Source: Favolaschia claudopus
Lineage: Eukaryota; Basidiomycota; Agaricomycetes; Agaricales; Mycenaceae
Length of the DNA stretch: 64,000 nt
Direction of reading: 5' to 3'
Assembly (NCBI GenBank): GCA_037176885.1
Contig: JAWWNJ010000008.1
Coordinates: forward strand, 992,001 to 1,056,000
Shown in pieces: positions 21,121 to 32,311 of this stretch. A program made the translations under genes and the position numbers. Positions within the stretch are counted from its first letter, which is position 1. Each line of letters begins with the position of its first letter. The notes below the pieces were generated by a model. That model ran no database searches, had not been told where the DNA came from, and worked only from the letters and a program-made list of their open reading frames with translations.

Positions 21121-22305
21121 TTACAAATACTTGAGGAACCACTCGACCGTCGATTTGAATGCGCCTTCCTTGCCTGCCTTTACCTAGCCACGGACAGTCA
21201 GTCAGAATTTCGTCTCTTGCATTCGCGGAGAGAATGTCACCACCTGTGGGTCACTCAAATCCCCACGAACAGCAAACCCATGGGTACACCCCTCGAAATG
21301 CTCGCGCTTGTATCCGGGCTGGAAACCCTCAAAACCTCGTCAGCTTTCGCCTGCGCCTCGAGCGGGAAGAGTTCGTCGAAGGTGCAGCTGTTGATCAGCA
21401 GAGGTACGGTGGATTTGGCGACGTATGTCTGCGTCATATCGTACGAAAATTGAGGTTTTAGAAATGGAAAGAGAGGAAGTAAAGCACACCTCGAAATCCA
21501 CAGGACTCGAAATCGACGACGGATGCGACGTCGCTCCGACCTTGATCACATTGTCGATACCCAGATCAAAGACGTAGCGCCCGCCGAGGCAGTAGCCAGT
21601 GGCGGCGAAGGTGGTGACGCCGGAGGCTTTGAGGGCGGCGATGACTTTGTCGATGACGGGGCGAATTTCGGCTTGAGAGTGGCCGTTGTTGAGCCAGGCG
21701 TGGATGTCGAAGCCGGTCTGTGGAGGATGGAAGGAAACGGAGTGAGAAATGTGAATGCGCTGGGCAGAAAAGAGGAGTGGAAACCGATGGGGGCGGGGGT
21801 AGGTAGAAAGCCGAAAAAAACGGATACTTACAGCGAGAGCGTCAAGAGGGACCGGGTCGTTTGCGACGAGGTCCGGGGCGATGGTCTATAGCAGAGGTCA
21901 CCTCAGGCAGTCAATGAGTCGGGAGACGACATTACCCACCTTGAATCCGTTGCGGGCGAAGTCATCCGCCAAAAGCTGCAGCAGTGTCAGCCTGTGAGTA
22001 CGCAGGCAAGGCACACTCACTCACCTTCGTATTCACCGAAGACAACCCAAACACGTCGGAAAGGTACAGAACCACCTTGTCTTTGGGATAATCGACAGTC
22101 GGTGTCGCGACGTAGCATTCAATACCGCCGATAGTCTCTAGCTTGCCTGCACCAGTCAAGCATCGTGGTATTGAGTTGGTGGACATACAAACCTTCAGGA
22201 GTCCCTTCGTGCGTACTAACTGAACGCGGTCGAGCGTGAAAAACAGAGAAGAACTCAAAATTATGAAGAATGCGTACTTGTGATACACTCTTTGCAAAAA
22301 CTCAT
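21121..22305 (-). pseudogene. Dienelactone hydrolase family protein 2, frameshifted
   Basis: Exons: 22278-22305, 22193-22219, 22025-22146, 21940-21975, 21832-21885, 21490-21717, 21244-21428, 21121-21183. All splice sites and phases parallel DLH 1 and 3, but the seventh exon is 185 nt instead of 186. Near 21326-21331 one base is missing: DEVL should be followed by xGFQPGYKREHFEGCTHGFA, but the frame shifts into RVSSPD and a premature stop, losing the catalytic His. The nucleophile motif is GYCLGGRY, differing from GYCFGG in both paralogs. It is also more diverged elsewhere (SSVNTK for ELVNNK). It is either a dying paralog or carries a sequencing error. A TATA-like CTATATAA (reverse strand) lies at about 22399-22406. 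Confidence 0.8.
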
Positions 22306-23020
22306 CGCGACAGTCCTTGACGCAGTGCGCACAGACAGAGTCGAGTAGTTGGAGTCGTTATAGAGAGTTCGTCGAAGTCTTTCTCTTCATCTTGACACGT
22401 TATATAGCATCCTGGCCCAGCATGATTTTTCCCGCTTCCCCGGGCTATTTACTTCCAGTGGCCCATTGACATCCTCCCCTTCGCGTCAGGCATGCAGATC
22501 CGCAGTGTAAAGCAGCCGCCAACTCGGGGTTGAGTGGGTCTGCAGCGCAAGATGGTAGAAGAATTTGAGGTGGTGGCACAGGAAAAACGGAGCAAACACG
22601 GAGGTCCCGAAAAGGAAGTGGCTGTTGCCTTTTTTGGACATCCGTTTTGCGAATCGCGATTTTCGGGTACTAGAGGTCCTGGAAGGCCTCGATAAGTCGT
22701 CAGCTTGGTGAGATAAGCCTTGAGGACTCGCGGATCTAGCTAATCTCAAGTTTGGGATTTCCCAATGACGCGTCGATTGTGAATCGCCCCCCAGCACTGA
22801 GCAAGGCCCAGATCACTGCATGGTCCTCCATCTCGCGCACATCGGCGTAGCCCAGTAATCAAAAAACAACGCAACAGGTATATTTCGTACATATAGACAT
22901 TTTATTTATTTATAATCTGCTTCTCTTAGAGTCCCTGATACCAACAGAACAGAACGACAAAGTTCCAAGTCAATCTCAGCTTCTCAAACGCAATATGCAA
23001 GAACAGTTTTAAACGCCGCC
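22306..23020. other. Intergenic between DLH genes 2 and 3
   Basis: About 0.7 kb with the DLH 2 promoter on the right-hand strand. No convincing frame or repeat was recognised. Confidence 0.45.
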
Positions 23021-24178
23021 TCACATATGATTGATCAGCCACTCGACTGTGCCCTTGAATGCGCCTTCCTTGCCTGCTTTGACCTGTGCGAGGTTTGTTA
23101 GAGCCACAGACGTTGACCTTAGATTAAGAATGGAGAAGACAAACCTTGGGATCGCTCAAATCGCCCCGCACAGCGAACCCATGCGTGCATCCCTCATAGT
23201 AATCACGCTTATATCCCGGCGCGAAGCCCTTGAAAATCTCGTCCGCCTTCTCCTGTGACTCGGGCGGGAACTGCTGGTCCACCGTGCAACCATTAATTAG
23301 GAGCGGCGCCTTGGCCGTGGAGACGTATTTCTACACACCAACCTTCGTAAGCACGGAGAAAGAGCAAATTGCAGCGTCGCAAACGCACCTCAAGATCATC
23401 AGGAACCTTCAGCAAGGACGGGTGCGCGACCACCGCGGCAGTAATGGCGTGATCAAACGCGAGATCGAAGACGTATCGCCCGCCGAAGCAGTATCCAGTG
23501 GCGCCGATGGCGGTGACGCCATCGGCTTTGAGCGCCTCGACGACCTTGTCGATATAAGGGCGGGTGTGCGCCTGGTCGTGTCCGTTGCCGAACCATTTCC
23601 CAATGTCGAAGTTGCTCTATGGAAATCATCCATACATATTGAATGAAGGTGCGTTCTCGACTTTGTGCTTACCCCGGGGCTGAAAGCCTCTGCAGAGACA
23701 GAATCGCCGTTGAAGAGGTCCGGAGTGACGGTCTATCGTTCAATGTCCATCCCTCCGATTCCATACTAGTAGCCGTTTGGAAACAACCCACCTTGAATCC
23801 GTTGCGTGCAAAGTCGTCCGTCAAGAGCTACAACATCCGCGTCACTTATTCGGTTCTGAAGATTGGAAAACAAGTCCGCGAAGCACACCTTGTTGTTAAC
23901 CAACTCCAGCCCGAATACATCGGTAAGGAACAGAACGACTTTGTCCTTCGGGTAGTCGACTGTCGGGGTCGCGACGTAGCACCGGACGCCGCCAATGGTC
24001 TCGATCTTGCCTATATCGACGCAGTCGTCATCATCTCTGTAGTAAGATATCTTCCCATTTCCACTGACCTTCGGGAGTCCCCTCGTGGGTGACGCCTGGA
24101 ATATCGAGATCAGATAACGCGCTCCGTCGCGGCGAATGCTGAACGGCTACCTTTAACACAATCTTTGCAGAAGCTCAT
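23021..24178 (-). CDS. Dienelactone hydrolase family protein 3
   Basis: Eight exons: 24151-24178, 24069-24095, 23889-24010, 23792-23827, 23673-23732, 23389-23616, 23145-23330, 23021-23083, giving 249 residues. The exon lengths are identical to those of DLH 1, so the genes arose by tandem duplication with introns kept. The protein starts MSFCKDCVKGVTHEGTPEGK, with the nucleophile in GATGYCFGGRYVFDLAF and the His in GCTHGFAVRGDLSDPK. Cytosolic hydrolase, substrate unknown. Its 5' exons and about 0.8 kb of upstream DNA are the source (or sister) of the inverted, truncated copy at 14.4-15.3 kb. Confidence 0.95.
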
Positions 24179-24953
24179 TCTCGTCGTTCGTGGGGTGAGT
24201 TAGTGAGGAGGAAGGGAGGAGATTGAGAAGACGTGAGATCAAGCGGATAAGCCTGCGAATTTATTGCCTCGGACGATTGGATAAAAGTAGCTTCGTCATT
24301 TAGCTCAATTCGGGTACACGGAATCGGAATCAGAATCAGACACGGATAACCGGTAAGCCGAGCCGTGTTCAATGTCGTCTGCTAGAAACCTCGAAAGCAG
24401 CGATCGAGCTGCATTCAAATCAACTTCGAAGGTGTGTAGAAATTTAGCGTTATTTGAGTCAAAGCTGAAGAAATATATTCTTATGATGACTTCGGCCTTC
24501 TCGGGCGAAATTTCAACCATAAGTTTGTACCATTTGTTCACGGTGCGACGATGATGTTTGACATTTTTGCGAACAGGGTGCGTCTCCAGAATACCTCCAG
24601 CAGAGATAAATTTAGCTCCAATCTGCAAGTAGGACGAGAATTGTGCATCTTCGGGCAAATCCATCACTCACCCAGTCAGTCAGCAGTCAGTCGTCTTTCT
24701 GGACACGTATGCCAAACTCTCGGAATTCACCCGGGCGTCTTACACAAGAATATGAATGTGCAATGAATGTGTACGCGTAGCTGCTGATTCGATCCGGTCC
24801 GCTCTGCTTCTCGAATTGTGCGATGGGTTGAATTTACGCGGTTGGATGTTGTCCGGATCTCCACCGTCGTGCGCGGAACTCCGGGAATTCGAATGAGACT
24901 CTCGGAATGCCATCGGATTGGAGCTGACTTTGATACTGAGAGTCAGTCATTGG
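23876..24953 (-). repeat. Parental copy of the inverted duplicate
   Basis: In reverse complement this matches 10183-10279 plus 14373-15313. Here the two arms join without interruption near 24840-24850 (GGACAACATCCAAC). The copy includes the DLH 3 5' exons, its promoter and the small frame at 24305-24667. Confidence 0.75.
24305..24667 (-). CDS. Small conserved frame upstream of DLH 3
   Basis: An uninterrupted frame of 120 residues containing GGILETHPVRKNVKHHRR and NKWYKLMVEISPEKAEVIIR, with a repetitive Ser-Asp tail. It is on the same strand as DLH 3 and ends about 125 bp before its ATG, so it could also be promoter sequence or an upstream open frame. The frame is recognisable but broken in the inverted copy. 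No family is recognised, and a real product is uncertain. Confidence 0.3.
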   Translation of the reverse strand: MMDLPEDAQFSSYLQIGAKFISAGGILETHPVRKNVKHHRRTVNKWYKLMVEISPEKAEVIIRIYFFSFDSNNAKFLHTFEVDLNAARSLLSRFLADDIEHGSAYRLSVSDSDSDSVYPN

Positions 24954-25043
24954 AAGAAATGGGAAAGTCGTATTTTTGATTCCTGAACGTGAAAGTCATC
25001 ATTAGTAATTACAACAAAAACATTCGTAACTAAACATACTCTA

Positions 25044-26373
25044 CTACTTGAATTCACCCTTGGAATACTCATAGGCAGGTGGCCTCGATATCCCCCGACG
25101 CAAATTACCCCCAGACCCCGACGCCACGCTCTCCTCCGCCAATCTACTAAGACTATGCGTCGAAGCCTCTGTACCCAACGGAGTTCTAAGGCTCTGCGAC
25201 GAAGCCTGTTTATCCATCGGAGCAATATGGTCCTCATACATGGACTGTATAACCGGCGACATAGCTCCCGGCGGCAAATCCATCGAACGAGCATTCGACA
25301 AAGACCGTGACGGCGTCCGTTGCGGAATCGGACTATGCCTATGCGCCGTATGAGACGAAGCAGAAAACGCCTGATACTGCATATCGTTCGGCGCCATCCG
25401 CACATCCCCGCTGCTGGGATACGGGCTCTCCACCCGACTCGTCGAGGATACCTCGGACATCTGTCTGTGTGGCGGATACACGGAGGCATAGACTGGTTGT
25501 GCTGGAGGTGAGTCGTCCAAGACAAATTTGGTCCGTGTGGGGCGTCGCTGCAGTTTTTTTCGGCGACGCATGCAGAATGCGAAGACGAGAAGAATTGCTG
25601 CGACGAGGGCTGCAAGCGGCAGCGCCGTCGCAAGACCGATGGTCAATCCTTTGTGATTGGATGGCACGGTGGAGGCGTCCGCAGAGGATGCAGCTTGAGT
25701 TGGGGAAGTCGAAGGAGACGACAGGGTCGTAGCGGATGAAGGTAACGAGGGAACGATGGAAGATGTTGGGGAAGATCCATTATTCACGGTATAGCTGCAG
25801 GCGATAAACGACCAGATCTACTTAGCTGATATTCGAAGGAGAGCAACAAAAAAAACGCACATGAACCCATCGACAACCACATAATTTCCATATGTGACCC
25901 AAACCGTGTGCGTCTTATTGGCCAAATTCGTCGCGGACCACAGCACAGAATACATCGCAGATTCCGATCCGCCATTCGGCGTCGCCGACGCGATAGGGTC
26001 CGTCAAGTTAACCAAAACCTCTGCCCCATCATCAACACGCAATCTCGTGGTCACTTCGTACGGCCAACGAGGAGATAGATAGTAAACAGCGACGCCTAGC
26101 AATCACCCAAAAAAACGCGTCAAACATGAGGCCAAAATGCAAGTCGTGGCAGACGCACGCACCAGTAAACGTGAAACTCGCATTAGCCTTCTCATCGCTG
26201 CTCAACGTATGGCTCCCTCCATAATCCAGCCCCGATACATGTGTCGATGACGCCTCCCACGCGCCTTGGTAGGTGATCATGCTCGTGTCGACATCGTCTA
26301 TAGTCACATTCAGGAGGGCATTGACCTGGACGAGCACCAGAAGGAGGGGCTGGAAGAGAAGGACTCGGAGCAT
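25044..26373 (-). CDS. Single-pass membrane glycoprotein, paralog 1
   Basis: Three exons (26163-26373, 25861-26095, 25044-25794) give 398 residues. A signal peptide (MLRVLLFQPLLLVLVQVNA) is followed by an ectodomain with NVTIDDVDTSMITYQG, GGSHTLSSD and VAVYYLSPRWPYEV, a pattern I know from a large agaricomycete family of unknown function. Then come a Ser/Thr/Pro-rich stalk, one transmembrane helix (LTIGLATALPLAALVAAILL), a basic stop-transfer (RRRKK) and a disordered Ser-rich cytoplasmic tail. It is presumably a surface protein. The neighbour at 26935 has the same architecture with identical exon-2 length (235 nt), so the two are a tandem pair. Confidence 0.82.
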
Positions 26374-26934
26374 CGTCCTGCGGCTCTTTGGTGGGAGGAG
26401 AGATCAAAGAGGCCATCTACATCGAAGTGGAGGATCAAACATCTACATGAGAAGGGATCCGCGTGTTCAATGACATCTGTCCGTTTGAACTAGGCGCCCA
26501 GCGAAACAGCTCTCGAGGAGATTCTTTCTGCGGTTTTGATTTTTTTCATTGTGACTTTGGCTCGCTGAGCATCTTCACCACGCACTGCAAGCCCTACATG
26601 TAGAGTTCATCGAATGTTTTTCCGCCTCAGTGAAACGCACCTCAGACGACGATAACGTGAACTTTGAAGTATCCCTGGCCTAATATCCCATTTTGTCGAT
26701 GTCGAAGATTCATCAATCAATCCGTCAAATTTTAGACGCGGGACTTGTCCGCCAATGTCTCACTGTCCTGCCCTGACGACAGTCTAAAAGAGCGGTCCCT
26801 GAATATAGGCCTGAATATTGAATCGTCGAACGGACCCAATTCAAGGGCAAGGAGCTGCAAAATGGCGTGCCGGGATGTACTGTATGTATAATGCAAAATA
26901 AGTTATCATGAGGATGGGTCGTCGTGTGTATACG
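26374..26934. other. Intergenic between the paired membrane genes
   Basis: Promoter of paralog 1 on the minus strand. No gene seen. Confidence 0.45.
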
Positions 26935-28259
26935 CTAGCGCTCTGAATACGGCGGCGCAGGAGAGGAGATCCGGAACTCGCTCTGCCCCCCTGGCGAAGT
27001 AACGGGGTCATTAACAGGACGAACAACAAAGAGGATGCCCGATGAGGGGGCGCGACTCAACGTAGCACCCTCTCCAGGGTCATCGTCGTCCTCTTCGTCG
27101 TCGTCTTTCAATTCCGGGGGTGCACGGTCGACGTACGGACCCGGAACCACAGGCGGCATCGCGCCTACCGGGAGCGCCCCAGAAGCTGAGGAGGAGGGGT
27201 GACTTCGTGCTACGCTTCGTCCCATTGTCGAAGGATTCCGCCCCACGGATGACGCAGTCGCGTTCGATGACGCAGAGGGGTGGGACGAATAGTCTACCGC
27301 ATCCTTGGGTGCCCAAGGATCGGTGGGTTCGCTGTACAACAGCCGGCTCGACGACGCGTCGGACATTTCTAGCTGACCAGCCCCCCCGGTGGATACGGCG
27401 GCGTAGGCGCCACGTGTACCACGCAGATACGAACCCCAGTCGCTGATTGTGGTGGTGGTGGGCCGCGCGGACCTTGCGCGCTTGAATCGGCGTCGTTGCC
27501 AGACGCCGAATGCGAGTAGGATGGCGGCGACGAATACGGAGAGACCTAAGGCGGTGGCGAGTCCGACAGTGAGGGCGTTGCGGTTGGAGGGTATTGAAGA
27601 TGCGTCGGCAGATGATGCTGCGAGAGTTGCAGAGGAAGAGGAGGTCGAAGTGGAGGAATGGGATACAGAGGACGAGCTAGAGGGGTCGTCGTCTATTGTA
27701 TATCTGAAGGCGAAAAAAGCTCAGGTTTCAAAACCATTCAAAGAAAGCGGCGGGTCAACGCACATGAAAGCATCTACAATAACAAAATTTCCGTAGGTCG
27801 CGACAAGCGTATGCGACTTGTTCTCCAACCCTGTGGCTGACCAGGCCACGGAAGAGGGCGCGGACTCTCCACCGCCCGCAGGCTGCGGAGGCACAGAAGG
27901 GTCGGTCAAATTAACCAGCACAGACTGCCCACCGTCGAGTGTCAGCCTCATGTGCACATCGTAAGGCCACCGCGGCGAAAGATGATAGACAGCGACGCCT
28001 GAAAAAAGAACTCAATACGATGCGGATAGAACTAGGGCCCAGCAGATTCACCAGTGAATATGAAAGTTGCGCTAGCCTGCGAGTCGCTGCTCAGCGAATG
28101 GCTTCCTCCCCAGTCAGAACCAGATGGATGTGTTGAAGATGGCTCCCATTTCCCCTGATAGCTGATGAGTGGGCTCCCTACGTCGTCCACAGTTACATTT
28201 CTTAGCGCATCTACAACTTGCAGCAGGGCTGGCAAAGGCAGGAGGAAGAAGAGCAACAT
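26935..28259 (-). CDS. Single-pass membrane glycoprotein, paralog 2
   Basis: Three exons (28052-28259, 27764-27998, 26935-27703) give 403 residues. A signal peptide (MLLFFLLPLPALLQVVDA) is followed by NVTVDDVGSPLISYQGKW, VAVYHLSPRWPYDV, a Ser/Thr stalk, a transmembrane helix (LTVGLATALGLSVFVAAILL) and RRRFKRARSARP. The cytoplasmic tail carries an acidic run (LKDDDEEDDDDPGEG) absent from paralog 1 and ends SPAPPYSER, close to PPAYEYSKGE in paralog 1. The ectodomains are similar and the tails have diverged, which would fit a shared ligand or wall-contact role with different signalling, by inference only. Confidence 0.82.
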
Positions 28260-28662
28260 CGACCATTGTCTGGTTGTCGCATCACGACAGAAAACATGGC
28301 ATCTGATGGGATGTCTGATCAAATGATGCCCATATTGTTGGGGACCTTGGGGTCTTCCCAATACTCAGACGAGACACCGTCAAATAAATTCAACTGGAAA
28401 GATAAAAACGCGGAGAGTGCTCTCGCTTCACTTAGGCTTACGTCTGAAAATTCTGACACCGCCAATGGTAATTTTGGATCCTAAACTGCGAGGAGGAAAG
28501 TTTAAGTATAGCGTAAGTATTGAAGTTGAAGTATTCCGGTCGATCTACAACACCTGAAGGCATGTAAGCAATCGCAATAAATTAAAAGTCCATTCAAGAT
28601 ACAGTATACGATAATTTAATCCACAGGCAGTACGAATCATAGGTGTGTTAAAGTCCGATTGA
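28260..28662. other. Intergenic, promoter of membrane paralog 2
   Basis: No gene seen. AT-rich toward the small membrane protein's 3' end. Confidence 0.4.
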
Positions 28663-29104
28663 TCAAGGGAGTGGCATCAACTTGAAGTCGTGTGCGTAAC
28701 TTCGTCTCGATAGTGAAACCACGACGGGGTCGGGGTAATCAAGAGTAGTTTGGCGTGTCGGATGTACCTGTTTGTCCGGGTAGACAAGCCAGGAGAAGCG
28801 AGAAAACGAATTTCGTTTGGAGTATGAAGTTGAATCTGCGAATCAAAACGATTAAGTGGCTGAATTATGTAGTATTCTTCGGAAGTAAAAAGGGCTAGCA
28901 CGCACTGCGACGCAGATTGACTTGTCCGTTGTTAAAATTCCCGCCACGAAAGTCCATGGGTGCGAAATTCCACACAAGGTTGTTTTCGTCCGTGTCCGGT
29001 CGTCGTGCCCGTATCCGCAGGTATACAAAAACGAGGACGACAAGAACAACGAGTGCACCGACACCGAGGAGAATTATGAGCACGGTCAGAGTCTGATTAT
29101 TCAT
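28663..29104 (-). CDS. Small single-pass membrane protein
   Basis: Two exons (28906-29104, 28663-28835) give 123 residues. The protein begins MNNQTLTVLIILLGVGALVV and stays hydrophobic to FVYL, i.e. an N-terminal membrane anchor, followed by RIRARRPDTDENN and a polar tail ending DFKLMPLP. A possible upstream exon (GTGCGT donor at about 29155, GCGTAG acceptor at about 29110) would add an ectodomain, but no start could be confirmed. It may be a shrunken relative of the two membrane proteins next door, because it keeps helix plus basic stop-transfer, but sequence similarity is not evident. Confidence 0.5.
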
Positions 29105-29727
29105 GATTCTACGCATAATCAGCGATAGCATGATCCTTTTCGAGGAATACGCACATGGAATATTAAGCCGCTTACGGTCGCATTAAGAGTCGGTACAAAA
29201 AAAAGCGGAGCACAAAGCCTTGCGGCAAAGTGGGGGAGAAAGGTGGAAGCAGAATGAGAGTGAAATTCAGATGGGCTGACACTTGATATTCCATTATAAT
29301 TATGGGCCAGTTGATGTGGCGACCGCAGACATTTAGGAGATAACAAGAAACGGTTCCAGTCTCTCGGTCACGCGATGGCTTTGTGCAAAGCATGAGAATA
29401 TGGTTTTTGGGAAATGGCCTATAACCCGACGATGGGTGGTGCACTTCCATGACCTATTGGCCGCCAGCTATCGAACCTGGAGATGTTACCCCCCGAGCGT
29501 GGCAAGTCATCACGAGTTCATTTGTTTTTGATGAAGCCCTACCAGCGTCTTGAGGAAGTCTGGCGTGGACGATACAGAATAAGCATTAAAACCAGATATC
29601 AACCTTTTCAACTCAAGTCGAACGGATGTCGAACGTGCAATATTTCGTTATCCAAGCTCTCCGCGTCAAACTCTGTCAATTACGTTCACACAGGCCAAAA
29701 GTTTGAACCCGACACGGCTTACCGACA
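29105..29727. other. Intergenic, no gene seen
   Basis: About 0.6 kb. Only short frames on either strand and no repeats recognised. Confidence 0.4.
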
Positions 29728-30307
29728 TCACAATTTCGCTCTGACCTGAACATCCTCAACTTTTCCTAACGGAACAGGCTTATCCTCTTCCCTCCAGATT
29801 CGCTCCCCGTCTGAATTCTCCTCGGGAGGTGCCATGCCGTCGATATTCCAGAGTAATCGCTAGCATCACCATGTCAAAAAATCGAATGGCAAGACAAACT
29901 TGATCACCGACGTACATCACAGTCAACAATTTGCACCTCCCATTCAATCCCACGAGCCTTCGTAAACGGCGCCAGCGCAGCTTCGTATCGTTCCATGAAC
30001 TTGCGCTTTCGTTTGGGACTGCAGAATCCGACAGTACACTGTTAGCTTCTAGTTGCAGCAAAGAAACTTCAACGTGCACTTACCTTCCATCCTCAAAATT
30101 CCTTGCTACGTGCTCCACATTAATCCGCACCCTGCGACCAGAGGCCTTCCCACCCACGAAGAAATCCCCGGGATCGAGCTCAACAAAAACCACCACTACG
30201 TAGAATGCTGGGAGAATGGCGTAGACTTTGGTGATAGCCTGAGCGATGGCGGACTTGTCTGCAGCACTGTATAGCCCTTTGGGAAGGAAGAAGCGATGGA
30301 GAGGCAT
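29728..30307 (-). CDS. Tautomerase, cis-CaaD-like, paralog 1
   Basis: Three exons (30084-30307, 29916-30018, 29728-29859; 224, 103 and 132 nt) give 152 residues. MPLHRFFLPKGLYSAADKS leaves an N-terminal Pro, the catalytic base of the tautomerase superfamily. RRVRINVEHVARNF, KFMERYEAALAPFTKARGI and EWEVQIVDCD match the Tautomerase_3 (cis-3-chloroacrylic acid dehalogenase-like) group. In fungi the natural substrate is unknown; an unsaturated or oxo-acid intermediate is plausible. A second gene with identical exon lengths lies at 39196. Confidence 0.87.
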
Positions 30308-30544
30308 TGACGGGGTGGAGGAAAGACAAGTAAAAGCAACGGCATTCAGTGTTGCACGACACACGAGTAACTAGGGAGGATCACACGGCACACCGAATAT
30401 GTCCGTTGCAATGAATGCAGCGGCGGTTGCATTCGAGAATAACTCCGTGAACGCGCACGCCCGTGCGCGGCAGCTCGACTCCGTGAGTCCGTGTGCCACA
30501 AAGTAGCGTAAAAAATACCATACTCCCAAAGATACATACCAGCT

Positions 30545-32311
30545 TTAAATAGCCCCTCCCAAATTCCAAACCTTGATCGATGAATCGAGCGGCACGGGAA
30601 AAGGCCTTGCTGCTGATCGCCTTACATTGCGCAACTTGCCTCCCGTTGCACCATCTTCATCATTATCTCCGCCCTCCTCTTCCTCTGATGACGATTCAGA
30701 CGACTCTGTGTCCTCTGTTTGGAAATGCCTCGACCCCGAGACGGAGAGTACTTTTGCCTGAGTAGGATGAAACGCAACTGACCCAATCGCATCTAATATG
30801 TACCAAACTCCAACAATCAGCAAAAGCGAAAGAAATGGCGGAAAGAGGGATCAAACTGACCATTATGCGCCTTCCATCTCAACTTCGGGGCGAAAGTCGC
30901 CGTCGGGTGGTCCCCCTCGCTTTCGGAGCTCATAGTCAAGTTGAAGATGTTGACGAAGCCCTCCTGCAATCCACCAATCGGCTCAGGAAGAAGGAGCGGG
31001 AAGAAGAGAGAAACAAACCTGATCTCCGACGCCGAGATACCTCCCCGCCACATCCACGTCGAAGCGCCGTTTCTGATTCGTCTCCGTAACCTCCGATCCT
31101 GATTCCGACGTAGGTGAAGGCGCAAAGAGCGCAACCGGGGTGCTAACATCTGCACGCAAATCCCAGCTGTATATCGTACGATGTCGTCGGAAGGCGGCGT
31201 AAAGGATGTGTGGACGAGTGGGGTTGAAGTGAAGCTATTTTGTTTGTATCACACGGAATCCTCTCAGCTCGATAACAGACACAGTCGACGAAAACGCAGG
31301 TTTACCTGAGTCACACCAGCAGCAGGACCACCGCCGACGAAACCTATCGGAGCCGCGCCGTCGGTTTCGCTGTAAAGGAGTATATTCCCCGCTGAGGCTG
31401 CGAGACTCCCCGCTGCGTACATGTCGGTTTCGTACGAGGGTGAAAACGCCAGCGCAGATATGATGCCTTTGATTCCGTCACGACTTTTCTTTGAGGGAGA
31501 GGTCGGAAGGCGGGTGCCTTCGCCTGGGCGGCTAACGTCGAATACTTCGATGGCGTCTTGGAACCCACAGTAAAGTCTGCATGGAAGAAAGATGGGGGAA
31601 GTGCGGGAGAAGCAAGGAGAGAGCAAAAGACGATACCTTGTTGCGGAAAGATTGAATGCAAGACTGTGCGGCGCAATCTGTCGTTCGCGATGGTCCACAA
31701 TGCGATACGAAGCCCGCAGCTGAGACATGTTGATGAGCTTATCACGAGTTGAAAGAGCTTTGAGACATACATACTCTACCATCTGAAGCGTCCAGGAGCT
31801 TCACGGGTGTCTCCCGGACAGAGGCAACAAAGCAAAACGATGCGGGATCCGTTGGTTTTGCAGTTGGATACCACGCATAGTCCACAATGGCAGCAGATTG
31901 AGGTAGTATCCCCGGATTTGGGTGAGAATCTGGAGAATGAGTCAACCGTTTCGTGAGTTTGCGTGTGCCTTACTTGAAGCTTCGCAGTTCTGTTCACTCG
32001 AGGCCCTGTCGATCGGTATATGGAGACAATGAGCAGTCGAAAAACAGTGAAAACACGACTGACACGGGATAAGTAAGAAACTCGCGGTTCTCACAGTGAA
32101 CCAGCGCTATCGAACCGTCGGAGCACCTAGAAGTCCATCATCGGAACATCGTCTAGTTGCATGCTTCGAAAAAGTACCATTTGGCCGAGCGTGCAAAATT
32201 GCCGGCAAGATGGGACCCAGAGAGCATCGATAGCACTTGAGGAGACGTTGGTGAACCTGATAGGTCAAATTCTGGCGGAGTCCAAGCGTAATTCATGGAG
32301 ATATCCGTCAT
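30545..32311 (-). CDS. WRAP53: WD40 protein, WRAP53/TCAB1 family
   Basis: Nine exons: 32178-32311, 32064-32126, 31974-32005, 31775-31929, 31637-31719, 31306-31576, 31019-31234, 30861-30963, 30545-30792. Phases close at 434 residues. Conserved family stretches are ILPQSAAIVDYAWYP, FVASVRETPVKLLDA, LRASYRIVDHRERQIAPHSL, LYCGFQDAIEVFDVSRPG, GIISALAFSPS and GGPAAGVTQLHFNP, in the same order as in the animal telomerase Cajal body protein. The family binds box-C/D and H/ACA-type scaRNAs and, in animals, telomerase RNA, in the nucleus. The C-terminus has an acidic Ser/Glu/Asp insert before the last blade (SSIKVWNLGGAI). There is no sign of damage. Confidence 0.85.
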
